Below are positions 18,156-26,875 of a DNA stretch of 58,175 bases, in pieces; the stretch's first letter is position 1; every line of letters begins with the position of its first letter. Under the pieces are notes generated by a model. That model was not told the DNA's origin. It did not search any database and saw only the letters and a program-made list of their open reading frames with translations. The DNA is from an uncultured Mucilaginibacter sp. (GTDB taxonomy: Bacteria; Bacteroidota; Bacteroidia; Sphingobacteriales; Sphingobacteriaceae), in assembly GCF_946479965.1 (NCBI RefSeq), contig NZ_CAMLHX010000022.1, forward strand, positions 1-58,175. The letters run 5' to 3'. Both the position numbers and the translations under genes were made by a program.

Positions 18156-19457
18156 ATGGCGTGGTTAGATAAATTGAAGCTGAAAAAAAGTTTAGTACAA
18201 GCTGCAACCGAAGCAGGTTTGGTAGCTCCTAAAGAAATTCAGCAAAAAACATTGGCGCGTATTAACAGCGGGCAAGATGTAATAGTGGTTGGCCCTGAAG
18301 GTTGCGGTAAAACCACCACCTATATATTAGCCGCGCTCAACAAGTTTACCTATACACCCGATGGTGTGCCCAAAGTTTTGATACTGGCACCCGATAAAGA
18401 AAAAGTGGAAGAGATTGTTACTAAGATCGATCAGCTCAACAAAAATAAAAGTCTTTCAATAGTTGCACTATTTGCCACCCCGGGCACAGAGGCCCAGATG
18501 AATGCCCTGGCCGATGGCGCCGATATTGTGGTGGCAACACCCGATAGGGCGCGTGCTCTTTATCTTAAATTGGGCCTTGATGTAAATAAAATAGAATTGC
18601 TGGTTATTGATGATGCCGAACTGATTGTTAAACAGGGCCTGCAATTACCCGTTACCGAACTGGCTAACAGCATCCCAAAATGCCAGCACCTTGTTTTTAC
18701 CGAAGTACTGCATGAGCGTTTAAACAAAATGATAACGCCTTTTATGAAACAACCGTCCACAGTTGAGGTGGAAGAAATAGGCGAGCCGCAGTTTGACACG
18801 CATCCGCAGATATTATACCTGCTGCCTAATTTTGGCACCAAAGTAAATTTGCTTAACCTGTTTATGCAGGACGAGGACCTGTTTACCAAAGTAATGCTGT
18901 TTGTAAACACCCGCCCAACTGCCGAGAAATTGTACAAAAGCCTGCACGACCGAAGAAGTACAGTTGCTTTGCTAAACCCATGGTTTTTTGAGATGGATGG
19001 CTTTACATCTGTGCATGATTTTAAAAATGCCGCTACCCGGGTGCTTATTGTGGTTAATGATGCAGAACAGCAATTGGATCTGGCTGAGATCCCCTTCCTC
19101 ATCCATTTTGAATTACCGGTTAGTAAAGAAACCTATATCGACCGGATCCTCAACGCTTCGCCGGATGCTGAAAACGAAACCATGGCCATTACGTTTGCTA
19201 CGGATTTGGAACTAAGCGCGGTTAAAAAAATTGAGCAGGCAATTGGTCAGAAAATCCCTTTGGGAGAATTGCCGGAAGATCTGATCATTGAAAAAGAACG
19301 CAACTCTGCTGATGTTGCCGAAAAGAAAGCTGCCAAAGCAAAAGCAGATGATGAGGTTCGCGGAAGCGCATTTCATGAAAAGAAGGCCAGCAATGCCAAA
19401 AACTATAATTTAAAGGCTAGTGAAAAAGCTAAAATGAATAAGAAGAAGAATCATTGA
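18156..19457 (+). CDS. DEAD-box helicase-derived protein with eroded motifs
   Basis: 433 aa from the ATG at 18156 (MAWLDKLKLK); the longer frame from 18072 would start inside the terminator. The two RecA-like folds of a DEAD-box RNA helicase are recognisable: Q-motif region, Walker A GPEGCGKTT (46-54), ATPDRAR (motif Ib) and motif II as IDDAE (151-155) instead of VDEAD. Motif III SAT reads VFTE, and motif VI (HRxGRxGR) is replaced by TYIDRILNAS. The C-terminus is a lysine-rich tail. ATP hydrolysis and unwinding may be lost; an RNA-binding or ribosome-assembly role is inference. A terminator follows. Confidence 0.85.
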   Translation: MAWLDKLKLKKSLVQAATEAGLVAPKEIQQKTLARINSGQDVIVVGPEGCGKTTTYILAALNKFTYTPDGVPKVLILAPDKEKVEEIVTKIDQLNKNKSLSIVALFATPGTEAQMNALADGADIVVATPDRARALYLKLGLDVNKIELLVIDDAELIVKQGLQLPVTELANSIPKCQHLVFTEVLHERLNKMITPFMKQPSTVEVEEIGEPQFDTHPQILYLLPNFGTKVNLLNLFMQDEDLFTKVMLFVNTRPTAEKLYKSLHDRRSTVALLNPWFFEMDGFTSVHDFKNAATRVLIVVNDAEQQLDLAEIPFLIHFELPVSKETYIDRILNASPDAENETMAITFATDLELSAVKKIEQAIGQKIPLGELPEDLIIEKERNSADVAEKKAAKAKADDEVRGSAFHEKKASNAKNYNLKASEKAKMNKKKNH

Positions 19458-19479
19458 TGGGTTATGCGCTAAACAGGAA

Positions 19480-19508
19480 AGCCTCTGATGAAGATCAGGG
19501 GTTTTTTA
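19480..19508 (+). terminator. intrinsic terminator
   Basis: AAGCCTCTGAT pairs with ATCAGGGGTT (two G-T pairs) around a GAAG loop and runs into TTTTTT. It ends the transcript of the helicase-like gene. Confidence 0.85.
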
Positions 19509-19555
19509 ATGACCATAGACTGAGTAGTTTATTTTACTATCAAATATATGTAAGG

Positions 19556-20461
19556 TTATACAATCGGATTCAAGGGTGAATATGCTATGAAATTCCACTC
19601 GTAGCCTTTCAGGTTTTCCATCAGCAAGCAGTTTTCCGCAAAAAACTTCCAATATCTTCCTGTACCTCCTGTTCGCGAGCCTGCATCATTGGCATTCCAG
19701 ATAATTTGAGCTGTTCCGGTTAGCTGAAGCGTTTTATGATTTTCAAAGTCGATAAACAATAGTCCGGCTTTAGGATTTCGGATAAAGTTTCCCAAAGTAT
19801 TGTACATGCTGTTTCCCGGATAGTCCGGAATCAAGAGCGCCCCATCTGCTTCTACCGAAATAAATCCGGGAGCCCCCCCGCGATGTGATGCATCTAAATC
19901 TCCGGCTTCGTTTGCGCTTCCTACAAAAAAAGTATCGGCCTTCAAAATCATATCAATCAAACAGGCAGTCAGGCTAAAGCTGCTTTCCGGCAACTCTTGA
20001 TAAGCGAGTTTTCCAGTTCTTAAAACATGTCTCTGCTGTATGTATTTAGGGCAATTAGGATAGGCTTGGTCAATAGAAATGATTACCTGATCGCCGGAAG
20101 TTTGCACCTCTCCGTTAATCCTAAATCGCCTTCTTGATGAAGGTTCGATAAAAAGCATCCCTAATTTGCTCCCGGAAACAATATTGCTCCAAAGGGGATC
20201 GTAAGGGTTGGAATTGATTAGACTGCGGTCCACCCGAAGGGTGCTCTCATCTAAAACCTTTACAAACCCGCCATCTCCGGCAATAACAGAGGCAAATATT
20301 TCTCCTTTTTGGTTCAGGCTGCTTGCAATAAAAAAAGGTTGTTTTTCTATAAAATTAACAGCACCGGGAATTACCTTATTGGTGATAATTCTTCCGTTAC
20401 GCTCGCCAGTATTGCTTTCGCCGGTTACTGCCTGCGCTTCCAGTTCTCCTTGGTGGTACAT
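19556..20461 (-). CDS. pyridoxamine 5'-phosphate oxidase family protein
   Basis: 301-aa soluble protein with two split-barrel flavin-binding halves. The start MYHQGELEAQAVTGE and the segments FFIASSLNQKGEIFASVIAGDGGFV and GGAPGFISVEADGALLIPDYPGN are typical of the COG3576-like PNPOx family, which bind FMN, F420 or haem and act on unknown substrates. It is last in the cluster running from the TetR gene, 59 bp after the DsrE gene, and is intact unlike two of its neighbours. Confidence 0.85.
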   Translation of the reverse strand: MYHQGELEAQAVTGESNTGERNGRIITNKVIPGAVNFIEKQPFFIASSLNQKGEIFASVIAGDGGFVKVLDESTLRVDRSLINSNPYDPLWSNIVSGSKLGMLFIEPSSRRRFRINGEVQTSGDQVIISIDQAYPNCPKYIQQRHVLRTGKLAYQELPESSFSLTACLIDMILKADTFFVGSANEAGDLDASHRGGAPGFISVEADGALLIPDYPGNSMYNTLGNFIRNPKAGLLFIDFENHKTLQLTGTAQIIWNANDAGSRTGGTGRYWKFFAENCLLMENLKGYEWNFIAYSPLNPIV

Positions 20462-20520
20462 GGGATAAAAGATTTAAGTTCCAGGAACAGTGAGCCCACC
20501 ATTCCTGAAACAGAAAAAAA

Positions 20521-20883
20521 TCAGAATGTTAAGATGTTATATCCGTCTTTTTGCATTTGGACCAGACTCGGCAAGCCGGTGGTTCCGGGAACTTTATTGT
20601 CTTTTATCAAATCAAACCCCGAAGCATTAGCACCGAAAACATCCGCACACCCGCATGATACACCCTCAACTTTATCCTCTATAGCTTTAAAAAGTTGATG
20701 GGCAGGATGATCCGTTTTTAATAACTGTTCGGGCCATCTTGTTCCGGCTCCCTGAAAGTATACTGACACCTCTTCGCCGGCATTTTTATACTCGTAAACT
20801 GTTGCTAAAGCATTAAATACTCTGCCTAACGATTCTTCTGAGCCTGATTTAGGGTCAGAAAACACTAATACTGCTGTTTTCAT
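20521..20883 (-). CDS. DsrE family protein
   Basis: 120-aa small soluble protein with the DsrE/F-like alpha/beta fold: MKTAVLVFSDPKSGSEESLGR, EVSVYFQGAGTRWPEQL and a CGCADVFGA motif offering two cysteines. Family members relay sulfur or act in stress responses. It sits between the DUF1348 pseudogene and the PNPOx gene in the TetR-linked cluster and appears intact. Confidence 0.85.
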   Translation of the reverse strand: MKTAVLVFSDPKSGSEESLGRVFNALATVYEYKNAGEEVSVYFQGAGTRWPEQLLKTDHPAHQLFKAIEDKVEGVSCGCADVFGANASGFDLIKDNKVPGTTGLPSLVQMQKDGYNILTF

Positions 20884-20919
20884 TTTTCTTGTTTTTACGG
20901 TAAGTTGTTTAGTTAATTG

Positions 20920-21333
20920 TTACTTTATTCTTCGTTCTTCCTCAGTTATCGGGGCATCATTAATACTGGCGTATCGTTTTTGCATATAACCGTCGTTGTT
21001 AAATTCCCACATCTCGTTTCCGTACGACCGATACCACTGCCCGGCCTCATCGTGCCATTCGTATTCAAAACGCACGGCGATTTTATTGTCGGTAAAAGCC
21101 CAGAGCTCCTTCTTCAATTTATAACCCGACTCTTTTTGCTATTTTCTTTCTAAAAATTGTTTTACTTCTTCTCTTCCTTGCAGAAACTCAGAACGGTTGC
21201 GCCATTCAGTGTCAACGGTATAAGCAAGGCTTACCTTTTCAAGATCAAGGGTATTCCATGCGTCTTCTGCAGCTTGTACTTTTTGGCGGGCCGTTTCTTC
21301 AGTAAACGGCGGTAGAGGGAATCTTTTCTCCAT
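20920..21333 (-). pseudogene. DUF1348 (NTF2/SnoaL-like) gene with in-frame TAG
   Basis: From ATG 21333 the frame reads [20 protein letters not shown] and [20 protein letters not shown], then RK and a TAG at 21139-21141. It then resumes in the same frame with [20 protein letters not shown] and [10 protein letters not shown]. In DUF1348 proteins a tryptophan follows the RK pair, so TGG to TAG is the likely change. The C-terminus also stops about 20 residues early ([10 protein letters not shown]), where relatives continue HWPLG. The protein is a small NTF2-fold family of unknown substrate. Assembly error is possible but two defects make decay more likely. Confidence 0.82.
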
Positions 21334-21349
21334 TGCGTGAAAATTGTAT

Positions 21350-22372
21350 TTAAAGGATTTGTTCAAATATTTTTTGTGTTTGCGCTTCCAGTGAAAAAGC
21401 AGGAAGAACTGCAGGTTCGGCAATCAAAAACCTTTTAATTTTATCGTCGCCTTTTATCAGCGATCTTAACTCAGGAAGTTTAGCTCTAATTGCGGTTAAA
21501 TCTTCTCCTGCCTGCTTTTTGACTTCGACCCACCTGTACAAAACTTAAAAAAAATCCTGTTGATCTTTAATCGCCCCGGCATTGCCCAAATCGCCGTGAC
21601 CGGGAACGAACAAATGCGGCTCTAACCGCTGCATTTTATCCAAAGCGCCAATCCAGGAAGCAACCTCTGCGTCTCTAAACAGATTGTAGGGGCCGTTCAA
21701 ACAAGAGTCTCCTGTGAATAATATTTTTTCGTCAGGCAGCCACGCCACGGCATCGCCTTTAGTGTGGCCGGGAGCTAAATGAAGTAATTCTAATCGTCGG
21801 TTTTTATCTTCTATCACCAACTTTTCGGTAAAAGTTATAGATGGGGGCAGTAAAGGAAAGTCTTTTAAATCCCCGCGTTTTTCACAGGCTTCTTCCCAAC
21901 GGCCCGGCTTTTCTGAATAGTAGCCTGTTTCGTACTTTCTTAACTCCCGAATAACGCCTGCATGCGAAACGATGGCTGCGCCCTGGTTAAACCATAATCT
22001 GTTTGCGTAAACATGGTCGCCATGGTGATGGGTATTAAAAACATAGCGTATTGGCTTTGAAGTGGTTTTCCGAATTTCCTGAAGGAGCATTTTTGCCTTG
22101 TCCGGAAAATTAGCATCAATCACCACCACGAAATCATCAAAAACCACCCACCCGTTATTACATTCTACTTCTTTGAAGTTTCCGTTTTTAAAATACTCAA
22201 GCTTGCCTTTCGAAAAAAACACTCCCGGCGCTATCTCTTCTACCTCTCCAGGATTGTAGGCACTACTTTGTAAATTAAATTGATAAGAGTTTGGCGTGTT
22301 CGCCGCAACAGGGTTTACTATCGAAGCAATCCCTAACACTGATAATTTTTTTAAAACGGTTCGTCTATTCAT
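21350..22372 (-). pseudogene. MBL-fold metallohydrolase with in-frame TAA
   Basis: Starts MNRRTVLKKLSVLGIASIV, a twin-arginine-like or Sec signal. The metallo-beta-lactamase core is present: NTHHHGDHVYANRLW, HLAPGHTKGD, ILFTGDSCL and VPGHGDLGN. A TAA at 21545-21547 stops it after 275 residues, but the same frame continues as VLYRWVEVKKQAGEDLTAIR to 21350, the helical C-terminus expected after the last metal-binding histidine in this family. The catalytic domain may still be made, lacking about 65 residues. A TetR operator lies directly upstream (22378-22397). Confidence 0.8.
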
Positions 22373-22377
22373 AACAT

Positions 22378-22397
22378 ATACAGAAAAGTCTGTCTAT
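22378..22397. promoter_or_regulatory. putative TetR operator, MBL-gene side
   Basis: ATACAGAAAAGTCTGTCTAT lies 6 bp upstream of the MBL start codon. It shares ATACAGA-N6-TGTCTAT with the site at 23011-23030 read on the opposite strand. Near-palindromic TAGAC/GTCTG half-sites are typical of TetR-family operators. Confidence 0.65.
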
Positions 22398-22415
22398 TAA
22401 ATTAGAAAAAAAAGG

Positions 22416-22979
22416 TTAGCTTAATAAAATTGTAATTAATCCTTTGGCCTTTTTTACCGGCCAGGTGTCTTTATAAATTTTTGATTCAATTATAGCTCCC
22501 TCATAAAGCAGGTAAATAGCGTCGCTTATTGTATCTCGTTCTTCTTCCGGCTTATTCACTAAAGCACTTTCGGCAAAGCCTTTTATAAATTGTCTCAATT
22601 TTCCTTTATGCTCCAAAATCTCTTTTGACATAAGCGGACTTTCCGCTCCGATCTCTGTAAGCATGTTTATAAACTTGCATCCTAAAAAGTTATGCTGTTG
22701 CAAAGCATATTCTAAAAAATCAAAGCAAGCAATTAATTTTTGGGCAGGGGTTTTCTTGGCTCCTGTCCATTTTTCAATGCCGGAAAACCATTCTTCTCTC
22801 CCGGCTTTAAGATAATGAACACCAAGTTCGTCTTTAGAATTAAAGTGCTGGTATAAACTCGCCTTTGCAACCTTGGCTTCCTCCAGGATCTGATTAATCC
22901 CGGTATTGTTATACCCTTGGGAATAAAAAAGCCTTGATGCTGTTTCTAATATTCGTTCTCTCGGTCCTGCTTTACTCAT
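22416..22979 (-). CDS. TetR family transcriptional regulator
   Basis: 187-aa regulator with an N-terminal TetR helix-turn-helix (residues about 8-52: RERILETASRLFYSQGYNNTGINQILEEAKVAKASLYQHF, given in parts by family pattern) and a helical ligand-binding domain. It leads the cluster MBL, DUF1348, DsrE, PNPOx on the same strand. Matching operator sequences lie upstream of this gene (23011-23030) and before the MBL gene (22378-22397), so autoregulation and control of the cluster are likely. The ligand is unknown; TAGAC half-sites resemble those of NemR-like electrophile sensors. Confidence 0.93.
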   Translation of the reverse strand: MSKAGPRERILETASRLFYSQGYNNTGINQILEEAKVAKASLYQHFNSKDELGVHYLKAGREEWFSGIEKWTGAKKTPAQKLIACFDFLEYALQQHNFLGCKFINMLTEIGAESPLMSKEILEHKGKLRQFIKGFAESALVNKPEEERDTISDAIYLLYEGAIIESKIYKDTWPVKKAKGLITILLS

Positions 22980-23332
22980 TTCAGCAGCTAAGGTAAAATA
23001 TATAATTTAAATAGACAAGTTAGTCTGTATTTTTTGTTTAGGCAATTCACGAATTGGTTACTGAGCGCCTGTTGGTGTTCGACGCGTTGGCCGTTATTGT
23101 GTCTTACAACCAACAACTGAGCGCGGGGGAGTTCTCTTCTTCCTCTCTGACGTATATGGGACAGGCAAGCGGGAAATGTTACTCGTGCCTCAATAAGCGG
23201 ATAAGGCACAAGTAAAAGCCAACGCAATGCCATCTCTTGTATTTACGGCAGCAATAGGCCCTCACGCGTCTATTAAAGACCCTGAGGTGACGGGAAATTG
23301 CACACCATCGTAATTCTCGCTGGTAAAGTTCA
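22980..23332. other. intergenic region, no convincing gene
   Basis: Open frames here lack family or codon signal. The stretch holds the tetR operator (23011-23030) and, at about 23089-23134, a 45-bp motif shared with 26441-26485 (CCAACAACTGAGCG core). The rest is GC-richer than usual spacer and may be a decayed gene or element. Confidence 0.5.
23011..23030. promoter_or_regulatory. putative TetR operator, autoregulatory
   Basis: ATAGACAAGTTAGTCTGTAT, an imperfect palindrome about 32 bp upstream of the tetR start. Its reverse complement matches the operator at 22378-22397 at both outer heptamers. Confidence 0.65.
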
Positions 23333-24568
23333 TTACTGTATACGCTGTTGTAAGTAGTGCAGGGCTGTTTTAAGGATCGGGTCGTTGCCGGTCGACTGGC
23401 GCCGTACATCCACAGTTATAGCGGGGTTAAAATCCTCACGCGGTGTACCGTTTACATGAAACAGCCGTTCGGCTGTAATGTTAAAACCTATCCCTGTATT
23501 CGGCATCCTGAAACTGTAAACCGCACCGTTTAATCTGGCCAGTTGCGTGCCTATAACCGTTGCGCGCTTCATACCATCAAAGGCAATGGTGATCCCTTCG
23601 GCTATACTGCCTGTCCAATGATCGCCCAATATCACCACAGGTTTTGAATAGGTCTTTCCCCGTGGCGACACGATTTCAGTCCAGCTCCTTTTGATGCCGG
23701 TCTCTTTTTCTTCCGCGTAATATTCGTGCTTTTGATAAAAATGTTCTTTGGCGATAAACCTTCCTAAAATTGCACGCGCTATACTGGTATTTCCACCGCT
23801 TGCGGTCTCCCGCAGGTCGATGATCAAGGCCCTGGTTTGCATCATCGCGTTCAGCACGCTATCAAACTTTGGAATGAGTGCGTTATCATACAAAAAGTTA
23901 TTAACCTTGATATAGCCAATGCTTTTATACATGGAAGATTCCACCATGGCGGGATAGATAATGTGTTCCGTTAACATGCCCTCCTTATCGGGGAAGAAGT
24001 CTTTGATACCCGCTGCAGTTTTAAGCGTTATCTTCCTCGCCGTAACATGATCGCCGGCCAATAACAGGCGCAGGGCGTAACTTTTAGATTCCTTGTTAAT
24101 TACCTGTGCAAGAAATGGTTGGATGGCTTCCGATACCTTAACATCATCCACTGCTATTACTTCCATTCCCGCTTTTATACCGGCTTTTTCAGCGCCCATA
24201 CCTTTGCGCACTTCTATAATCTCCGGTTTGCCGTTATTATATGCCGCCCATACATCGGCGCCCGTCGGCACCAGCCTACGCGAGTGGTTAGTATTGGTGC
24301 CCAGGGAACAATGATGATCATACAATTCGTTCATCGTCATTTCGAGAATAGCTACAAAAGAACTGCGGGTAGAGATGGTATCAACCCGTTGCTGATAAGC
24401 TGGTCTTAAGCTATTCCAATGGATGCCTTTCTTTTCGAAGTAAGCGTAGTTATCATTTATCGTCTTCCAGAAATAATCGAAATCTTCATTGTATTGTTGA
24501 TGCGTAAAATTTTGCGAAAATGCAGGTGCGGTTATCAATACCAGGATTAAGCAGAATAATCTTCTCAT
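23333..24568 (-). CDS. S41 family peptidase, secreted
   Basis: 411 aa with a signal peptide (RRLFCLILVLITAPAFSQ). A helical N-terminal tri-helix region (HQQYNEDFDYFWKTINDNYA) and PDZ-like segment (GMGAEKAGIKAGMEVIAVDD) precede the protease fold with LIIDLRETASGGN and the serine motif GDHWTGSIAEGITIAFDGM. The lysine loop seen in CtpA (FGKG) is replaced by IGTQLARLNGAVY, so it belongs to the tricorn/IRBP-like branch using a different general base. Substrate unknown. Divergence from neighbours: AraC regulator upstream, degenerate spacer downstream. Confidence 0.9.
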   Translation of the reverse strand: MRRLFCLILVLITAPAFSQNFTHQQYNEDFDYFWKTINDNYAYFEKKGIHWNSLRPAYQQRVDTISTRSSFVAILEMTMNELYDHHCSLGTNTNHSRRLVPTGADVWAAYNNGKPEIIEVRKGMGAEKAGIKAGMEVIAVDDVKVSEAIQPFLAQVINKESKSYALRLLLAGDHVTARKITLKTAAGIKDFFPDKEGMLTEHIIYPAMVESSMYKSIGYIKVNNFLYDNALIPKFDSVLNAMMQTRALIIDLRETASGGNTSIARAILGRFIAKEHFYQKHEYYAEEKETGIKRSWTEIVSPRGKTYSKPVVILGDHWTGSIAEGITIAFDGMKRATVIGTQLARLNGAVYSFRMPNTGIGFNITAERLFHVNGTPREDFNPAITVDVRRQSTGNDPILKTALHYLQQRIQ

Positions 24569-24631
24569 GATTTGTTAAATACGCAGCAAAGGTAAGCGGC
24601 TTGCTTTAAATACTATTGGAAGATATTGCAG

Positions 24632-25411
24632 CTATAAATTTGTGGCGTAGGCAATGGGAGAGATCCCTGTAAATTTCTTGAAATGATTGCAGTAATGCGC
24701 AGTGTCGTAAAATCCCAGGTCTACCGCCACGCTCAGCAGGTCGTTGCCTTGGGCCAACATTTTTTTGCTTTTTTCAATTCGCTTAAGCATAAAGTAGTTA
24801 TTGGGCGTAAGCCCGGTCTGCGCCTTAAACAGCCGGATAAACTTATATTTATCTACGCCGAAGCGCCTGGCAGCACCATCCAACGAGAATTTGGTTAAAC
24901 GCTCTTCTGAAAGGAAATCATCAAACAGCGCCTTTATTTTAAGATCCGGGCTATCTTCCCCGCTATCCCCATGTGTTGCCGCCAGTTGATGCAGGACTTT
25001 TTTCAGATCTTCCTCGTGAGCAGGTTCAAGCCCCTGTTGATGAATTGTAACCGCCAACTTGTGCAGCCCGGTAAAAACATCATTGTCGTAAACAACTTTA
25101 CGGTTAAAAAAAACAGCAGCTCCGTTGTTGCAATACGCAAGGAAACCCTGACTCACATAGAAAGTAAAGAACGAAACGCTGGTGCTCTTATCAAAAGGAT
25201 TGGCATGTATTTCCTGCGGATTGGTGATCAGTATACTGCCCGAAGGCGCAAGCACCATTCTATCATGAAGTTGTGTATTAAAAGACCCGTCGTAAATCAG
25301 CGTAATGTTGTAAGTAGGATGAAAGTGAAAAGGGAAAGAGCTGTTGTGCTGATTAGCAAACAGAGCCTCTATCCCTTCTCCAATGGGTAGCTTATAATAC
25401 TTTGCCGGCAT
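24632..25411 (-). CDS. AraC family transcriptional regulator
   Basis: 259 aa: an N-terminal cupin-like sensor domain (FPFHFHPTYNITLIYDGSF, residues about 20-110) and a C-terminal double helix-turn-helix (FSLDGAARRFGVDKYKFIRLF and GLTPNNYFMLKRIEKSKKML). The closing signature DLGFYDTAHYCNHFKKFTGISP is canonical. The DUF4242 gene lies 3 bp upstream on the same strand, so the two are co-transcribed. Confidence 0.94.
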   Translation of the reverse strand: MPAKYYKLPIGEGIEALFANQHNSSFPFHFHPTYNITLIYDGSFNTQLHDRMVLAPSGSILITNPQEIHANPFDKSTSVSFFTFYVSQGFLAYCNNGAAVFFNRKVVYDNDVFTGLHKLAVTIHQQGLEPAHEEDLKKVLHQLAATHGDSGEDSPDLKIKALFDDFLSEERLTKFSLDGAARRFGVDKYKFIRLFKAQTGLTPNNYFMLKRIEKSKKMLAQGNDLLSVAVDLGFYDTAHYCNHFKKFTGISPIAYATNL

Positions 25412-25414
25412 TAA

Positions 25415-25684
25415 TTACTTTGTTGTCGGATCTATAACCGCTTTTACTTCGTAAACGGCATCAACGGGGAAATTTCCTCTTTTAGCATGTTCACGAATCA
25501 CCGCTTCGCTTTCAGCCATGTGTATGCAGAATATCTTATCGTCTGTAACGAACGACTGCACCCAATGGTATGGTTCCCCTAAGTTAGCAACAACAGAGCA
25601 GGAAGTTGCAGTGATAGCGGCTAATTCTTCAGCTGTTAGCTGGCCGGCGCCCGGTAGATTTCTTTCGATAACAAACTTTTTCAT
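25415..25684 (-). CDS. DUF4242 (SCO4226-like) protein
   Basis: 89-aa small alpha/beta-barrel protein: MKKFVIERNLPGAGQLTAEE, WVQSFVTDDKIFCIHMAESE and IREHAKRGNFPVDAVYEVKAVIDPTT match the DUF4242 family, of which Streptomyces SCO4226 binds nickel. The metal-binding role here is not proven. It precedes and is co-transcribed with an AraC regulator. Confidence 0.92.
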   Translation of the reverse strand: MKKFVIERNLPGAGQLTAEELAAITATSCSVVANLGEPYHWVQSFVTDDKIFCIHMAESEAVIREHAKRGNFPVDAVYEVKAVIDPTTK

Positions 25685-25834
25685 AATTAATTATTGATGT
25701 TGTCTGCAAAAATAAAAGTCGAGTGGCCGTTAGCATTGTAAGATATTGCAGTACACTACTACAGTAGAGTTTTTCTGCAGCGCATACAGTAAGAAGCGGG
25801 TTTCTACCCGTAGTTTTAAGCGTCCGTGCTCAAA

Positions 25835-26257
25835 TTATGCCATGTTGTGCAATTTGTTATACTTCGCTGTCCACGCGGTCATGTTTTTTATATTCAGCCC
25901 GTCATCAAAATGAACAGGATCGGGCTTGCCAAAGTCGCCACCCCACCTTAGGCCGGCAGCCTTAACTTCATCAATAAAATGTCGTATATCCCCGGTTGCC
26001 GTTTGCATTTTAGTAGAGTTATAAAAAGCGCCCGCCAGTTCCAGGTTACAATCAATTGCATGGCCTATCATATGATTGCTGTGCGTAGCAGGCGTTACAA
26101 TAGCCCCGTGCACGTTGGCATCAACCCGATAGGAAGAGTTTATAACCACAGTGATATGATACTTCTGCGCGATAGCGTTCATTTTTATCAGGCTTGGTTC
26201 AAAATCTTCATCAATAGTACATTCGTTTCTAAAATTGGATGCTGTAAATTTTTTCAT
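25835..26257 (-). CDS. M15-family peptidase, endolysin-like, no signal peptide
   Basis: 140 aa. The zinc-ligand pattern of D,D-carboxypeptidase/L-Ala-D-Glu endopeptidases is present: SNHMIGHAID with His62 and Asp69, and DPVHFD with His116; Arg44 in SSYR is also conserved. It has no export signal, as in phage endolysins and some domesticated forms, and no phage genes are adjacent. It would cut peptidoglycan stem peptides if released or exported. Confidence 0.87.
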   Translation of the reverse strand: MKKFTASNFRNECTIDEDFEPSLIKMNAIAQKYHITVVINSSYRVDANVHGAIVTPATHSNHMIGHAIDCNLELAGAFYNSTKMQTATGDIRHFIDEVKAAGLRWGGDFGKPDPVHFDDGLNIKNMTAWTAKYNKLHNMA

Positions 26258-26487
26258 TGTTGATTGGTTTTAGGTGATATAAAAATATATTTCCATTGCT
26301 AACAGCTTGTGTAAAAGGGTTGTTAATGGTTAGAAATAATAAATTTTTGTTTAAGATAAAATTAATTTTGCGTTTTTCAAAGACGGTATATTAGTCCCCC
26401 GTCCGGTCAGGTGTGCACATTTAACCGTAAATAATTTTCTGGCCATTGATGTGTCTTATCACCAACAACTGAGCGGGCGAGTTCCCT

Positions 26488-26662
26488 GCTGTTCCAATTG
26501 CTCCAAATCCACTGTTCCAAACTGTTCCAAATCCTCTAAAAAAAGCCCAAAAAACGGTCCAAAAGTGTTCCAAAGTGTTCCACGTCAAAATATATAAGTA
26601 CTATAAATCAGGCATTTAGTACCGTCAACAGCTTTTACACTCTTTATATTTTTTGGAACAGT
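26488..26662 (+). repeat. family B intergenic element, TGTTCCA type (copy 2)
   Basis: Starts with iterations CTGTTCCAA / CTGTTCCAAACTGTTCC, a conserved CTCTAAAAAAAGCCC block and GTGTTCCAAAGTGTTCCA, then a variable middle and TTAGTACCGTCAACAGCTTT, and ends TATATTTTTTGGAACA, the reverse complement of the iterated word. Closely matches 39356-39504. Confidence 0.75.
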
Positions 26663-26693
26663 ACACCACAAAAAAGCCGGCATAGCGTCTTGC

Positions 26694-26718
26694 TACTTGA
26701 TACCAGCTACCTGATACT
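26694..26718. repeat. solo arm of the TACTTGATAC repeat family
   Basis: TACTTGATACCAGCTACCTG and ATACTT form one arm with two changes from the arms at 5585-5614; no partner arm was seen nearby. Confidence 0.6.
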
Positions 26719-26875
26719 TCCCACTTGGCCAATTTTGTTTTTAATCGACTGATAATTAGGTAGTTTTAAAAATTTAATTTTATATTAGCCTAACAATAAA
26801 TAAACCCAATTAAATATCCCTTAAACAGGTATTATTTGCCGCTTATTTGTTTACATCTAACCTAATCTAAATTTT

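Larger units (their letters stand above)
26258..26875. other. 618-bp intergenic region with repeats, no gene
   Basis: Contains a 45-bp motif shared with 23089-23134 (at 26441-26485), a family B element of TGTTCCA type (26488-26662) and a single degenerate TACTTGATAC arm (26694-26718). The remaining AT-rich 130 bp before the epimerase start should hold its promoter; no confident box was assigned. Confidence 0.6.

Noticed and set aside
22988..23233. 81-codon minus-strand open frame
   Set aside because: Arg/Leu-rich composition with no family pattern, and it runs across the tetR operator; probably chance.
25835..26257. Prophage remnant suggested by the endolysin-like M15 peptidase
   Set aside because: No other phage genes, attachment sites or integrase flank it; a single domesticated gene is enough.
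26488..26662. CRISPR-like array of short repeats
   Set aside because: The repeated words are 7-9 bp with spacers of only a few bases and inverted copies at the far end; no cas genes nearby.
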